Shown one piece after another: positions 45,866-55,423 of a DNA stretch of 64,000 nt. The notes beneath the pieces are model-generated. The model was not told the origin of the DNA. It searched no databases and worked only from the letters and a program-made list of their open reading frames with translations. The first letter of the stretch is position 1. Every line of letters starts with the position of its first letter. The translations under genes and the position numbers were made by a program. Source of the DNA: Flavobacterium taihuense (lineage in GTDB: Bacteria; Bacteroidota; Bacteroidia; Flavobacteriales; Flavobacteriaceae); contig NZ_JAHWYN010000005.1 of NCBI RefSeq assembly GCF_019351435.1, positions 186,001-250,000 of the forward strand, written 5' to 3'.

Positions 45866-46714
45866 ATGTTAGAAAAACCATTAGTTTCCATTATTGTCCC
45901 CTGTTATAAACAAGCTCATTTTTTGTCAGAAACATTGCATTCAGTATTGGATCAAACTTATGATAATTGGGAATGTATTATTGTAAACGATGGTAGCCCA
46001 GATAATACTGAAGAAGTGGCCACTAAATGGTGTGAAAAGGATAATAGATTTAAATATTTAAAGAAAACAAACGGAGGATTATCTAGTGCTAGAAATGCTG
46101 GTATAACAATAAGTAGCGGAGCTTTGATATTACCTTTGGATTCTGATGATATATTAAATTCTAATTATTTAAGGAGGCTTGTTCCTGAATTGATTCATGA
46201 TGATGCTTTGGCGATTGTATCTTGCTATAGGGAGTTTTTTAGAGACAAAAAAGAAAATATTTTTTATCAGGAAAAAGCATCAGGCAGTACCTATCATCAT
46301 TTGATGTATGAAAACATTATGATGCCTAGCTCATTGTTTCGTAAAAAGTGTTGGGAAGAGGTAGGTGGGTATGATGAGGAAATGAAATTTGGTTTTGAAG
46401 ATTGGGAGTTTTGGATTTCAATCACAAAACGAGGGTGGAAATATAAGTTTGTTGAGGAGTTTTTATTTTACTACAGAAAATCAAAAAACTCAATGTTAAT
46501 TGATACCTTAAAGAATCATGTAGAAAACAATATAGAATACGTGTTTAAGAAACATAAAGAAATTTATATTGAGCACTATGACATGACTCTTTTCTATTTT
46601 ATTTTTTTGATAAAAAGGCATCGTTCAAGTGAAATGAAAATTAAAAATTCGCTAGAATACAAGATTGCTAAAATAATAGCCAAACCGATTAGGTTTTTGA
46701 AAAGTATCTTTTAA
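45866..46714 (+). CDS. Glycosyltransferase family 2
   Basis: A 282-residue GT-A enzyme: PLVSIIVPCYKQAHFLSETLHS, IIVNDGSPDNTEEVA, SARNAGITISSGALILPLDSDDIL (DxD) and the acceptor/catalytic block GGYDEEMKFGFEDWEFWI with the ED pair. The YRKSKNSML segment is typical of this subfamily. It lies 25 bp after the previous gene. Confidence 0.92.
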   Translation: MLEKPLVSIIVPCYKQAHFLSETLHSVLDQTYDNWECIIVNDGSPDNTEEVATKWCEKDNRFKYLKKTNGGLSSARNAGITISSGALILPLDSDDILNSNYLRRLVPELIHDDALAIVSCYREFFRDKKENIFYQEKASGSTYHHLMYENIMMPSSLFRKKCWEEVGGYDEEMKFGFEDWEFWISITKRGWKYKFVEEFLFYYRKSKNSMLIDTLKNHVENNIEYVFKKHKEIYIEHYDMTLFYFIFLIKRHRSSEMKIKNSLEYKIAKIIAKPIRFLKSIF

Positions 46715-46728
46715 AGCAAAAATTCCTT

Positions 46729-47511
46729 ATGATTTCAGTAGTAATAAGAAACAAAAATCAAGACGATGCACTTACTTTTTTGTTAAAAAATTTGACAGAA
46801 AGATATAGTGATGATATTGAGGAAATAATTGTACTGGATAATTTATCAACAGATCAAAGCCAAAAAAGAGCGGAAAAATACGGGGCTAAATTTGTAAGTA
46901 TTGCAAATTTTAGTTACGGAGGGAGTGCTAATAGGGCGGCGAGTGAAGCAAGTCAGCCTATAGTTGTTATTTTTAGTGCGCATTCTTATCCCGTTAGTCA
47001 TGATTTTTTCAAATTGATACTTAGAAAATTTGAGGAGAATTTCAATCTTGCAGGATTAAGATGTTTGCATAGTTCGAACGACTTTAGAGGGTTTATAAAC
47101 AATGTTAAATCGAAAGATGATCCTAATAAAGCGGGGCTTATTTTTTCAGGTTCAGCATTTAGCAAAAAAGTTTGGGAAAAACACCCATTTCGAGAAGATG
47201 TGGCTACATTTGAGGACAAAGAATGGACCAAAAGAGTTTTAAAAGAAGGATATGACATTGAATTTGTTGCTTCTATATTTCATTATGAAATAAAAAGAAC
47301 CCCACGGCAAAATTTCTTTAGATTTAAAAATGATGTAATTGGGAATTATCAACTTTGGCATCAAGACTTAAGTTTGTTAAGTGTTTTCAAAGGTTTTATA
47401 AAATCGATTTGCATATTGTTAAAGAATTTTTTTGTTGGTTTTTGGTATGTTTTATTGAGATTTTTCTTCATGATAAGATTTGTTTTTAATGATAAACCTG
47501 AAAAATTTTAA
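46729..47511 (+). CDS. Glycosyltransferase family 2, lacking a clear DxD
   Basis: A 260-residue GT-A-like protein. SVVIRNKNQDDALTFLL and IIVLDNLSTDQSQK give the nucleotide-binding half, and ATFEDKEWTKRVL the catalytic ED block. Where DxD is expected the sequence reads VIFSAHSYP; a serine-alanine-histidine form is seen in rhamnosyltransferase-like members. The C-terminus is hydrophobic (FVGFWYVLLRFFFMI) and may bind the membrane. dTDP-rhamnose enzymes in cluster A could supply its donor, which is only an inference. Confidence 0.82.
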   Translation: MISVVIRNKNQDDALTFLLKNLTERYSDDIEEIIVLDNLSTDQSQKRAEKYGAKFVSIANFSYGGSANRAASEASQPIVVIFSAHSYPVSHDFFKLILRKFEENFNLAGLRCLHSSNDFRGFINNVKSKDDPNKAGLIFSGSAFSKKVWEKHPFREDVATFEDKEWTKRVLKEGYDIEFVASIFHYEIKRTPRQNFFRFKNDVIGNYQLWHQDLSLLSVFKGFIKSICILLKNFFVGFWYVLLRFFFMIRFVFNDKPEKF

Positions 47512-47520
47512 CTATTTATA

Positions 47521-48591
47521 TTGATAACACTAGTATTAACATATCGTAATAGAGAACTTCGTTTAGTAAAGAATTGTTTGGATTCTTTAGCGAAACAAAC
47601 GGTTCAATCATTTGAAGTAATTTTGGTCGATTACGGCAGTGATACTTTTTTTCGCAGGGGCATAATACAGTTGGTTCAGAATTATTCTTTTGTGGAATTA
47701 GTTTCTTGCTCCGTTCATGGTCAACTTTGGAACAAATCTAGAGCTATTAATATAGCTTTAAAACAAACGAAACATCCCTATTTTTTAATAGGTGATGTTG
47801 ATATGTTATATCGTCAGGATTTTTTTGAATGTTTAGAATCAATAAAGTCGGAAGAAAAAGCGATTTATTTTCAGGTTGGTTTTTTAAATAAAGAAGAGTC
47901 ATTTCATGAAAAGACTTTTAAAGATTATAAAATTAATCATTTGTCATCGATAGAAGCTACTGGAATTACGCTCTATCCAACCACTTTGTTAAAAAGCATT
48001 AATGGATATGATGAATTTTATCACGGTTGGGGCGCTGAAGATACAGATGTACATATTCGTTTCAAAAATGCCAGATATGAAGTAGAATTTTATGACAAGG
48101 AGATTTTATTATTACATCAATGGCATTCTAAACATTATCGTTCGAATAAAAGTAAGGCACCTTTTCATTTGACATTAGAAAAGATAAATCACTCTTATAG
48201 CCAGCTAGTCATCAAAATGGCAAAAATAAAAGCAAATGCAAATTTGCCTTGGGGCTTAATTACTAATGAATCTGATAGTTTAAAATTAAATGAATTGCCA
48301 GACTTTAATATGACAATTGAACCAGTCGATGTACAAATTAAATCTTTTATTGCACAGTTTAGTGATTGCAAGGATAAATTGATTTCAGTTGAAATTAAAG
48401 ATGTCTCACTTGCTAATAAAATAAAACAAACCTGTAAAAAAATACTAGGTAAAAAGTATAAAATCTATCTAACGATGAATGATGTCAATGACAGGCTATT
48501 AGAAGAAATAGTATTTAATTATAGAACTCAACTTTATTTTTATTCCTTTGACAGGCAAAATAGGATAATTACTTTAAAAATTCAATTTTAA
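47521..48591 (+). CDS. Glycosyltransferase with GT2 N-domain and galactosyltransferase-type C-block (TTG start)
   Basis: A 356-residue protein starting with TTG, 9 bp after the previous stop; no ATG lies before the first strand ITLVLTYRNRELRLVKNCL. VILVDYGSD, NIALKQTKHPYFLIGDVDMLY (DxD) and GYDEFYHGWGAEDTDVHIRF are visible; the last block is like the GWG.ED.D motif of GT7-type galactosyltransferases and chondroitin-type polymerases. The region after about residue 225 has no motif I know. Confidence 0.85.
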   Translation: MITLVLTYRNRELRLVKNCLDSLAKQTVQSFEVILVDYGSDTFFRRGIIQLVQNYSFVELVSCSVHGQLWNKSRAINIALKQTKHPYFLIGDVDMLYRQDFFECLESIKSEEKAIYFQVGFLNKEESFHEKTFKDYKINHLSSIEATGITLYPTTLLKSINGYDEFYHGWGAEDTDVHIRFKNARYEVEFYDKEILLLHQWHSKHYRSNKSKAPFHLTLEKINHSYSQLVIKMAKIKANANLPWGLITNESDSLKLNELPDFNMTIEPVDVQIKSFIAQFSDCKDKLISVEIKDVSLANKIKQTCKKILGKKYKIYLTMNDVNDRLLEEIVFNYRTQLYFYSFDRQNRIITLKIQF

Positions 48592-48629
48592 AAATAAAGA
48601 CAAAATCATAATCTAAAATATATATCCGA

Positions 48630-49241
48630 ATGAGAAAAATACTTTCCAGAATATTAAATAAATTTAAAAGAAGAAAAGAGAACATTAGAATAGTGGACAT
48701 AGAAAAAGCGACATATCTATTAAAATCAAAAAAAGAATCTGATAGTGCACGTTGGGCAAGAAATAATGAACTATTTTCTAACTGGAATGAAAGAACAGCA
48801 ATATTGGCTTCTTTTATACAGCCAGAAGCGAGTATTATTGAATTTGGAGCCGGGGTAATGCATTTGAAAACATTATTAAAAGATTCCAAATTGTATACTC
48901 CGTCAGATATTGTAAAAAGATATGATGAAACAGTAGTTTGTGATCTCAACGAACCCATTTCTTTAAAACTACAGTCCTACAACGTTGCGGTTTTTAGCGG
49001 TGTCCTAGAGTACGTATATGATGTTGATAATGTTATTCATCAGTTAAGCGATAATCACGTAGAACAGATTATATTGTCGTATTGCTGTTCAGACATAGTA
49101 AAACTATCCAGAGAAAAAAATGGTTGGTTGAGCGATTTAACGAAGGAAGAATTAGAAGCTATTTTTACCAATTATAATTATAAAATTAAGGATTATAAAG
49201 AATGGAATAAGCAATCAATATTTAATCTTATGAAAATATAA
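48630..49241 (+). CDS. SAM methyltransferase-like protein
   Basis: A 203-residue protein with a basic N-terminus (RKILSRILNKFKRRKE), then IIEFGAGVMHLKTLL (motif I), TPSDIVKRYDETVVCDLN and VAVFSGVLEYVYDVDNVIHQLSDN, the order seen in small class I methyltransferases. IFTNYNYKIKDYKEW near the end replaces the usual last strand. It precedes the second nonulosonate gene group by 83 bp. Substrate unknown. Confidence 0.7.
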   Translation: MRKILSRILNKFKRRKENIRIVDIEKATYLLKSKKESDSARWARNNELFSNWNERTAILASFIQPEASIIEFGAGVMHLKTLLKDSKLYTPSDIVKRYDETVVCDLNEPISLKLQSYNVAVFSGVLEYVYDVDNVIHQLSDNHVEQIILSYCCSDIVKLSREKNGWLSDLTKEELEAIFTNYNYKIKDYKEWNKQSIFNLMKI

Positions 49242-49324
49242 GAATTTAAGGATTTGATTATTTATTGTGATATACAAGAATAATGGTTTCATATTTAAAA
49301 CAGAAGAGTAAATAGTATAGACAT

Positions 49325-50503
49325 ATGAAAAAAATAGGACTTATTCCACTTCGTAAAAACTCCAAAGGAATTCCAGGAAAAAATAAAAAGAAAATGGTGG
49401 GACGCCCCCTATTTTCATGGGTACTTACTGAGGCTATTTTTTCTGAACTGGATCAGGTGTATGTGTTTACTGATGATTTGGAGATTATTGCATTTATAGA
49501 GAAAGAGTATAGTTGGACCAGCAAAGTAATTCCAATATTGCGTAACGAAGAAAATGCCAGTGATACCGCTTCGACCGAAAGTGCCATGCTGGAGTTTTCG
49601 GAAAAAATCAATCATAATTACAGTGTATTGTGCTTGCTGCAAGCCACTTCACCATTAACCTTAGCAACAGATATCAATATTGCGCTTGAGAAAATAACCA
49701 AAGAGTCTTATGATGGAGTAGTCAGTGTGGTAAAAACACACCGATTTATTTGGGGGAAAGAGGGAGAACCTATTAATTATGATGTTTTCAATAGACCAAG
49801 AAGACAAGATTTTGAGGGATTGTTAATCGAAAATGGTGCTGTATATTGCACGACTAAAGCAGCTTTCATTGATTCAAAAAATAGAGTAAGCGGGAAGATT
49901 GGATTGGTCGAAATGGCTGAAGAAACGTTGATGGAAATAGACAGCCTTTCAGATTGGGATAGTATCGAAACACTTTTAATTAATCGTCAAAAATCAAAAA
50001 AACAAAATCAAAGAATAGATTTTTTGGTGTTGGATGTTGATGGTGTTTTTACCGATGGTTGTGTGTATTACAGTCAAGATGGAGAAATGGCCAAAAAGTT
50101 TGATATGCGAGATGGAATGGGGTTGGAAATTCTAAGACAAAATAATGTGGAGGTGGTTGCACTCACATCTGAGGATTCCAAATTGGTAGCCCAACGAATG
50201 AAAAAACTTCAAATCGAAAATACTTTTTTAGGAGTTAAGGATAAATATTCTTTTTTAAAGCATTTTATTGCGTCTAGAAATAGTAGTTTTGCGGCCGTTG
50301 CCTATGTGGGGGATGATGTCAATGATTTGACGAACATTTGTAGTGTTGGATGGTCATTTGCACCAGCGAATGCAGTAGATGTCGTTAAAATGAATGCTGA
50401 TATTGTGTTATCGCACCATTCGGGAAATGGCGCTATTCGCGAAACATGTGAAATGATAATGAAGTATAATAAAAGATATGAAATGAGCAGGTCCGAAAAA
50501 TAG
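49325..50503 (+). CDS. CMP-nonulosonate synthetase fused to KdsC-like HAD phosphatase
   Basis: A 392-residue bifunctional protein. Residues 1 to about 225 are an acylneuraminate cytidylyltransferase (GLIPLRKNSKGIPGKNKKKM, VFTDD, DTASTESAM, LLQATSPLT, IENGAVYCT). Residues about 232 to 390 are a HAD-superfamily phosphatase of the KdsC type: DVDGVFTDG at about 237 to 245 with both aspartates, TSEDSKLVAQR, and VGDDVNDL near 330. A phosphatase in the same chain implies that the synthase product carries a 9-phosphate, as in KDN-9-P or Neu5Ac-9-P routes. The synthase gene follows after 64 bp. It differs from the single-domain synthetase at 9417. Confidence 0.93.
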   Translation: MKKIGLIPLRKNSKGIPGKNKKKMVGRPLFSWVLTEAIFSELDQVYVFTDDLEIIAFIEKEYSWTSKVIPILRNEENASDTASTESAMLEFSEKINHNYSVLCLLQATSPLTLATDINIALEKITKESYDGVVSVVKTHRFIWGKEGEPINYDVFNRPRRQDFEGLLIENGAVYCTTKAAFIDSKNRVSGKIGLVEMAEETLMEIDSLSDWDSIETLLINRQKSKKQNQRIDFLVLDVDGVFTDGCVYYSQDGEMAKKFDMRDGMGLEILRQNNVEVVALTSEDSKLVAQRMKKLQIENTFLGVKDKYSFLKHFIASRNSSFAAVAYVGDDVNDLTNICSVGWSFAPANAVDVVKMNADIVLSHHSGNGAIRETCEMIMKYNKRYEMSRSEK

Positions 50504-50567
50504 GGCGCAAATACAAATGAAGATATGCGAATTACCTATGACCTTTAAAAAACAATAAATATCACAG

Positions 50568-51443
50568 ATGAATAAATATATAAAGCCTTTTGTAATAGCC
50601 GAAATCGGTTGCAACCATAAAGGAGATATGGAGATTGCAAAAGAGTTGATCAAGATTGCTGCTATTTTTTGTAATGTAGACGCGGTGAAGTTCCAAAAAA
50701 GAAATAATAAAGAATTATTGACAGCGGAACAATACAATGCGCCTCATCCTAATGCTTCTAATTCGTATGGAGCTACTTATGGCGAGCATCGGGAATATTT
50801 AGAATTTGATGTTCATCAACATGCGGAGTTAAAAAAGTATTGTGAAGAAGTCGGTATCATTTATTCCACTTCAGTCTGGGATTCCACTTCAGCCAAAGAA
50901 ATGGCTTCACTAAATCCTCAGTTTCTAAAAATTCCATCAGCTTGTAACAATAATTTTGAAATGCTAGGTTGGTTGTGTGATAATTATTCGGGAGAGATTC
51001 ATATTTCAACGGGTATGACTACGAAAGATGAAACCGAAACTTTAGTGAATTATTTTATTGAAAAAGGACGAAACAAGGATTTGGTCTTGTACAATTGTAC
51101 CTCAGGCTATCCAGTTCCTTTTGAAGATGTCTGTTTATTAGATATCAATTTATTGACTCAGAAATATGGTGACAAAGTAAAGCATGTTGGTTTTTCCGGG
51201 CATCATTTGGGAATAGCTGTCGATATTGCTGCCTATACTCTTGGAGCTCCTATTATTGAGAGACACTATACAATTGACAGAACATGGAAAGGAACGGATC
51301 ATGCAGCATCATTAGAACCTATGGGACTTCGAAAATTGGCTCGAGATTTACATGCAGTGCACAATGCCTTGTCCTTTAAATCTACTGATATTTTGCCTAT
51401 TGAACAAGTGCAACGGGATAAATTAAAGAATAAAAAAGGGTAA
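50568..51443 (+). CDS. Nonulosonate (9-phosphate) synthase without SAF domain
   Basis: A 291-residue NeuB-family TIM-barrel synthase: FVIAEIGCNHKGDMEIAKELI, DAVKFQKRNNKELLT, NSYGATYGEHREYLEF, LKIPSACNNN, HISTGMTT and IERHYTIDRTWKGTDHAASLEP. It stops soon after the barrel, about 50 residues short of classical NeuB, so the C-terminal SAF domain present in the synthase at 5670 is absent. With the CMP-synthetase/phosphatase fusion upstream, condensation of PEP with a hexose-6-phosphate (mannose-6-P for KDN) or ManNAc-6-P is likely. Bacteroides thetaiotaomicron has a KDN operon with the same three activities; the parallel is from memory. Confidence 0.9.
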   Translation: MNKYIKPFVIAEIGCNHKGDMEIAKELIKIAAIFCNVDAVKFQKRNNKELLTAEQYNAPHPNASNSYGATYGEHREYLEFDVHQHAELKKYCEEVGIIYSTSVWDSTSAKEMASLNPQFLKIPSACNNNFEMLGWLCDNYSGEIHISTGMTTKDETETLVNYFIEKGRNKDLVLYNCTSGYPVPFEDVCLLDINLLTQKYGDKVKHVGFSGHHLGIAVDIAAYTLGAPIIERHYTIDRTWKGTDHAASLEPMGLRKLARDLHAVHNALSFKSTDILPIEQVQRDKLKNKKG

Positions 51444-51449
51444 TCGCTG

Positions 51450-52268
51450 ATGCATTTTTTAAATACAATCCGACTTTTTTGGTGGAACGAAAAAGTGATT
51501 CAAGGCAAATCCAAAGAAAATTATGGAGATGTTTTGGGAAAATATCTTGTAGAAAAAATTTCAAATAAGAAAGTGGTTTTCGCCTGGCCCAAGAAGTTTT
51601 CAATCTTAGATTGGTTTGCACCAATTTACGTAACTGTCGGAAGTATTTTAGCTAATGTAAATCATAAATGTATTGTTTGGGGTAGTGGGATTATTGACCA
51701 AAAGACACCAATTAAAAATGCTGCTTTTTTGGCCGTTCGGGGTCCACAAACACGAAATTATTTATTGACTTTTGGCTATAAGGTTCCTGAGGTTTACGGC
51801 GATCCTGCGTTATTATTGCCGAAGTATTTTAATCCTAAAATTGAAAAGAAATACAAATACGGTTTTGTGCCGCATTATAATGATTATAAGCTAGTTCAGC
51901 ATTGGTTTGAAGATAATCCTGATGTTTTGCTGTTCGATATGATGACCAATGATGTAGAATCCAAAACAGTCGAGTTTTTGCAATGTGAAAAAATAATTTC
52001 TTCTTCTTTGCACGGAATTATTATCGCTCATGCTTATGGTATTCCAGCAGTTTGGCAAAAATTTTCAGATAAAGTATTTGGGAATGATATAAAATATCAA
52101 GATTATTTAGAGTCGGTTCAGTTATCTTTTTACCAACCTGAAATACAGATAAGGCCCTATACGTATTCTGAAATGGAGAATCTTTTTGCTAATTTGCCTA
52201 GTTTGCCTCAAAAACAAATGATAGATGGACTATGTGATGGATTAATGAAAGTATGTCCTTTTAAATAA
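51450..52268 (+). CDS. Polysaccharide pyruvyltransferase-like protein
   Basis: A 272-residue protein of the PS_pyruv_trans family. Visible blocks are NYGDVLGKYLVEKIS near residue 25, CIVWGSGIIDQKTP, AFLAVRGPQTRNYL, YGDPALLLPKYF, FVPHYNDY and the strongly conserved SSSLHGIIIAHAYGIPAVW. Such enzymes add pyruvate ketals to sugars from PEP; some members may transfer sugars instead. It starts 6 bp after the synthase gene and precedes a GT-B-like gene by 41 bp. Confidence 0.82.
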   Translation: MHFLNTIRLFWWNEKVIQGKSKENYGDVLGKYLVEKISNKKVVFAWPKKFSILDWFAPIYVTVGSILANVNHKCIVWGSGIIDQKTPIKNAAFLAVRGPQTRNYLLTFGYKVPEVYGDPALLLPKYFNPKIEKKYKYGFVPHYNDYKLVQHWFEDNPDVLLFDMMTNDVESKTVEFLQCEKIISSSLHGIIIAHAYGIPAVWQKFSDKVFGNDIKYQDYLESVQLSFYQPEIQIRPYTYSEMENLFANLPSLPQKQMIDGLCDGLMKVCPFK

Positions 52269-52309
52269 TTATTTATCTTTTGAAATCCAATTATTCATTA
52301 CTACTTACA

Positions 52310-53707
52310 ATGAAAAAAAACATATTTATTTTTCTCCCAGACGGTGTAGGGTTGCGCAATTTTGCTTTTACCGATTTTAAAAACATTGGAGAAAAAAGAG
52401 GCTATGCTATTACGTATTGGAATAACACTCCTTTTTCTATTGCAGAAAAAATAGGTTTTAAGGAAGTTAAAATCGAAAATACCTCTCTGCATCCTCTAAC
52501 AACCATTTACACTCGTGCCCGTAAACGAATGGAATTGAATTTTTTTGATAAAAAATTCAAAGAAACCGTTTACAATACGTATAATTTTCCTCAATCGTAC
52601 CAAGGAATTAAAAATGCGGCCAAAAGTTTAATGGTGGATGTATTCACAACTTTTGGTTCGAATGAAAAAGGAATAACATGCGTTCGGGAAAAAATTAAAA
52701 AATTAGAGCGAACCACCACTAAATATCAAGATTGTAAAAAGCAACTTGAAGCGCATAAACCTGATTTTGTATTTTGTACCAATCAGCGACCTACTCAAGC
52801 ACTTGCACCCGTTTTGGCGGCACAAGATCTAGGAATTCCAACAGCAACCTTTATTTTTTCTTGGGATAATTTGCCCAAAGCCACTACTTTGGTAGAGACG
52901 GATTATTATTTTGTATGGAGTGAGCATATGAAAGAAGAGGTTTTGTTGTATTGTCCGTACGTTAATGAAAATCAAGTTTTTGTAACGGGTACCCCGCAGT
53001 TTGAAAGTCATTTTGACAAAAGTCTTTTACTAAGTAAAGAAGCCTTTTTTGAAACATACCAATTAGAAAACAATAAAAAATACATTTGTTTTTCCGGTGA
53101 TGATATTGTGACCTCTCCGCTAGATCAATACTATTTGGAAGATTTAGCGCTTTCTGTTCGTGATTTAAATAAAAAAGGATATTCTTTAGGGATTATTTAC
53201 CGAAAATGTCCAGTTGATTTTACAGATAGATATGAAGCGATTTTAAAAAAATATCAGGATGTTATTGTCAGTATAGACCCTTTGTGGAGTCCAGTTGGTA
53301 AAAGTTGGAATGAAATAATGCCAACTAAGGAAGATTTCGCCTTGCAATCCAATATTTGCGAGCATACTGAATTTGTGGCCAATATAGCCTCTTCTATGGT
53401 TTTTGATTTTGTAGCGCATAATAAATCCTGCTTGTTTTTTGATTATGAGCAACCACAATTAAAAAAAGGGATTCGAGATATTGGACAAAATTACAACTAC
53501 ATTCATTTTCGTTCTATGCCCTCTAAAGAAGCTGCGCTATGGATTCGAAAGAAATCAGATTTGACCCTAACTATTAAAGATATTCTGGATGGAAAATCGT
53601 CAAGTGTTGTTGATGGAAAAAAATGGTTTGATAAAATCGTTGGAATGAACCCTACCAAAGCGTCTGTTGAAATTTGGGATACTATTGATTTTATATTAAA
53701 AAATTAA
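52310..53707 (+). CDS. GT-B-like glycosyltransferase of unassigned family
   Basis: A 465-residue protein. The ATG at 52310 gives MKKNIFIFLPDGVGLRNF; a TTG 30 bases upstream is less likely. The N-terminal half contains KPDFVFCTNQRPTQALAPVLAAQ and TATFIFSWDNLPKATTLV, the C-terminal half VFVTGTPQFESHF, ICFSGDDIV, and a late FVANIASSMVFDFVAHNKSCLFFDYEQP. This last block is like the D..S...D....GKP..F stretch of CDP-glycerol and capsule-type transferases. By position after the second nonulosonate genes it is a candidate for transferring that sugar, as 13029 is in cluster A. Confidence 0.6.
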   Translation: MKKNIFIFLPDGVGLRNFAFTDFKNIGEKRGYAITYWNNTPFSIAEKIGFKEVKIENTSLHPLTTIYTRARKRMELNFFDKKFKETVYNTYNFPQSYQGIKNAAKSLMVDVFTTFGSNEKGITCVREKIKKLERTTTKYQDCKKQLEAHKPDFVFCTNQRPTQALAPVLAAQDLGIPTATFIFSWDNLPKATTLVETDYYFVWSEHMKEEVLLYCPYVNENQVFVTGTPQFESHFDKSLLLSKEAFFETYQLENNKKYICFSGDDIVTSPLDQYYLEDLALSVRDLNKKGYSLGIIYRKCPVDFTDRYEAILKKYQDVIVSIDPLWSPVGKSWNEIMPTKEDFALQSNICEHTEFVANIASSMVFDFVAHNKSCLFFDYEQPQLKKGIRDIGQNYNYIHFRSMPSKEAALWIRKKSDLTLTIKDILDGKSSSVVDGKKWFDKIVGMNPTKASVEIWDTIDFILKN

Positions 53708-53715
53708 ACTAAAAT

Positions 53716-55149
53716 ATGTTTTTCAATTCCTTGGCTTTTGCCATTTTTTTGCCCATCGTGTTTTTCTTGTATTGGTTTGTTTTTAATAAAACAAAAAGTA
53801 CCCAAAATGCAATCCTTATTATTGCCAGCTACTATTTCTATTCCTGTTGGGATTGGCGTTTTTTGTTTCTGTTGGTTTTCTCAACTTTTTTAGACTATTA
53901 TACAGGAATCAGAATTGAAAAAAGCATTAATGAAAAAGGAAGAAAGTTTTGGTTTTGGCTAAGTATTATTGTGAATTTAGGATTCTTGGGTATTTTTAAA
54001 TACTTTAACTTTTTCTCCACTTCGTTTGCACAAATGTTAACTTCAGTAGGATTTAAAGCAAGCCCGATTTTACTGGATGTGATCTTGCCAGTAGGGATTT
54101 CTTTTTATACGTTTCATGGATTGTCCTATGTGATTGATATTTATTATAAACGCATCAAAGCCGAATACAATTTTGTTGACTACTCATTGTTTGTGAGTTA
54201 TTTTCCGCTTTTGGTGGCAGGTCCTATCGAAAGGGCGACTCATTTATTGCCTCAGGTAAAAATAAAAAGAGCGTTTAATATGGCTCAAGCCAAAGAAGGA
54301 ATCTGTCAAATCATTTGGGGATTGGTCAAGAAAGTGGTTATTGCTGATACTTGTGCCACTTATGCCAATGCTATTTTTGATAATTACACTTCAATGAATT
54401 CCTTGTCTTTAATTTTGGGAGGAGTCTATTTTGCTTTTCAAATTTATGGGGATTTTTCAGGATACTCTGATATGGCTTTAGGTATGTCAAAATTGTTCGG
54501 ATTGGATTTATTGCGCAATTTCAATTATCCTTATTTTTCAAGGGATATCGCCGAGTTCTGGCGTCGTTGGCACATTTCGCTTACCACTTGGTTTAGGGAT
54601 TATTTGTACATCCCATTGGGAGGAAGTAAAGGGTCAAAGAGTATGCAAATCAGAAATGTTTTTATTATTTTTCTGGTGAGTGGTTTTTGGCATGGTGCCA
54701 ATTGGACCTATGTAACTTGGGGATTTATTAACGCATTGTATTTCTTGCCGTTGTTGATGTTAAGCAGAAACCGAAATAATCTTGAAGCTGTTCCTTTAAA
54801 ATGGAACTTTGAATCGATTGGAATAATTGGGCGCATGTTCTATACTTTTTCGTTAACCTGTGTGGCTTGGGTATTTTTTAGAGCGAAAACCATTACTGAT
54901 GCTTTCTTGTATTTGAAACGGATCGTTGTAAACAGAGAATTTACCTCTCAGTATCTTGTAAATGAGCGATACAATTATGAGTTGCTCTTAATGGTAGGTG
55001 TTTTTGTATTGGTTGAGTGGAATAATAGAACCAAAGAAGAGCCAATTTCGGGGAAATACAATACTGTTAAATTAGCTTTGGCTATAACTGCGATTCTTGC
55101 TTTTGGAACCTATTCGGATTATAAGGAATTTATCTATTTTCAGTTTTAA
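53716..55149 (+). CDS. MBOAT-family O-acyltransferase (AlgI-like)
   Basis: A 477-residue polytopic membrane protein. MFFNSLAFAIFLPIVFFLYW is the standard opening of AlgI/DltB-type proteins; FKYFNFF, PVGISFYTFHGLSYVIDIY, AGPIERATHLLPQ, FQIYGDFSGYSDMALGM, FSRDIAEFWRRWHISLTTW and FLVSGFWHGANWTYVTWG (with the catalytic histidine) are MBOAT blocks. It moves acyl groups across the inner membrane for O-acetylation of a glycan. It needs a periplasmic SGNH partner, which here is at 57770, separated by the repeat field. Confidence 0.95.
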   Translation: MFFNSLAFAIFLPIVFFLYWFVFNKTKSTQNAILIIASYYFYSCWDWRFLFLLVFSTFLDYYTGIRIEKSINEKGRKFWFWLSIIVNLGFLGIFKYFNFFSTSFAQMLTSVGFKASPILLDVILPVGISFYTFHGLSYVIDIYYKRIKAEYNFVDYSLFVSYFPLLVAGPIERATHLLPQVKIKRAFNMAQAKEGICQIIWGLVKKVVIADTCATYANAIFDNYTSMNSLSLILGGVYFAFQIYGDFSGYSDMALGMSKLFGLDLLRNFNYPYFSRDIAEFWRRWHISLTTWFRDYLYIPLGGSKGSKSMQIRNVFIIFLVSGFWHGANWTYVTWGFINALYFLPLLMLSRNRNNLEAVPLKWNFESIGIIGRMFYTFSLTCVAWVFFRAKTITDAFLYLKRIVVNREFTSQYLVNERYNYELLLMVGVFVLVEWNNRTKEEPISGKYNTVKLALAITAILAFGTYSDYKEFIYFQF

Positions 55150-55153
55150 TTAC

Positions 55154-55423
55154 CCTAGCCCTAAAGGGAGTCGGAAACCCCGGATCTAAAGGGAGTCGGA
55201 AATAAGGGAATTGATGATTTTTGTTTTACTCTGAAATACCCCAGCCCTAAAGGGAGTCGGAAAAGGAAAATGAATTGGTGTATTTTCGTTTTGTCCCAGC
55301 CCTAAAGGGAGCCGAAAATGAAGAGCTGATGTGAAACACGAGATGTCATCTTTTTTTTTACCTTTTAGGGTTGGGGAAAGAAAAAAAAGGATTGTTTTTG
55401 AATTAAACCTATTTATAAAAGTT
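55154..55423. repeat. Left part of a CCCTAAAGGG palindromic repeat field
   Basis: Four cores in one orientation at 55159, 55184 (degenerate), 55245 and 55300, each followed by AGTCGG or AGCCGA, then one core in the opposite orientation at 55361 (CCTTTTAGGG, followed by TTGGGGAAAG). The field begins four bases after the MBOAT stop codon. The core CCCTAAAGGG is self-complementary apart from the centre. Confidence 0.9.

Noticed and set aside
55331..55423. Longer form of the DUF559 protein starting at 55331
   Set aside because: The extra 31 residues are a translation of a reverse-orientation repeat core and purine run; the natural start is the ATG at 55424.
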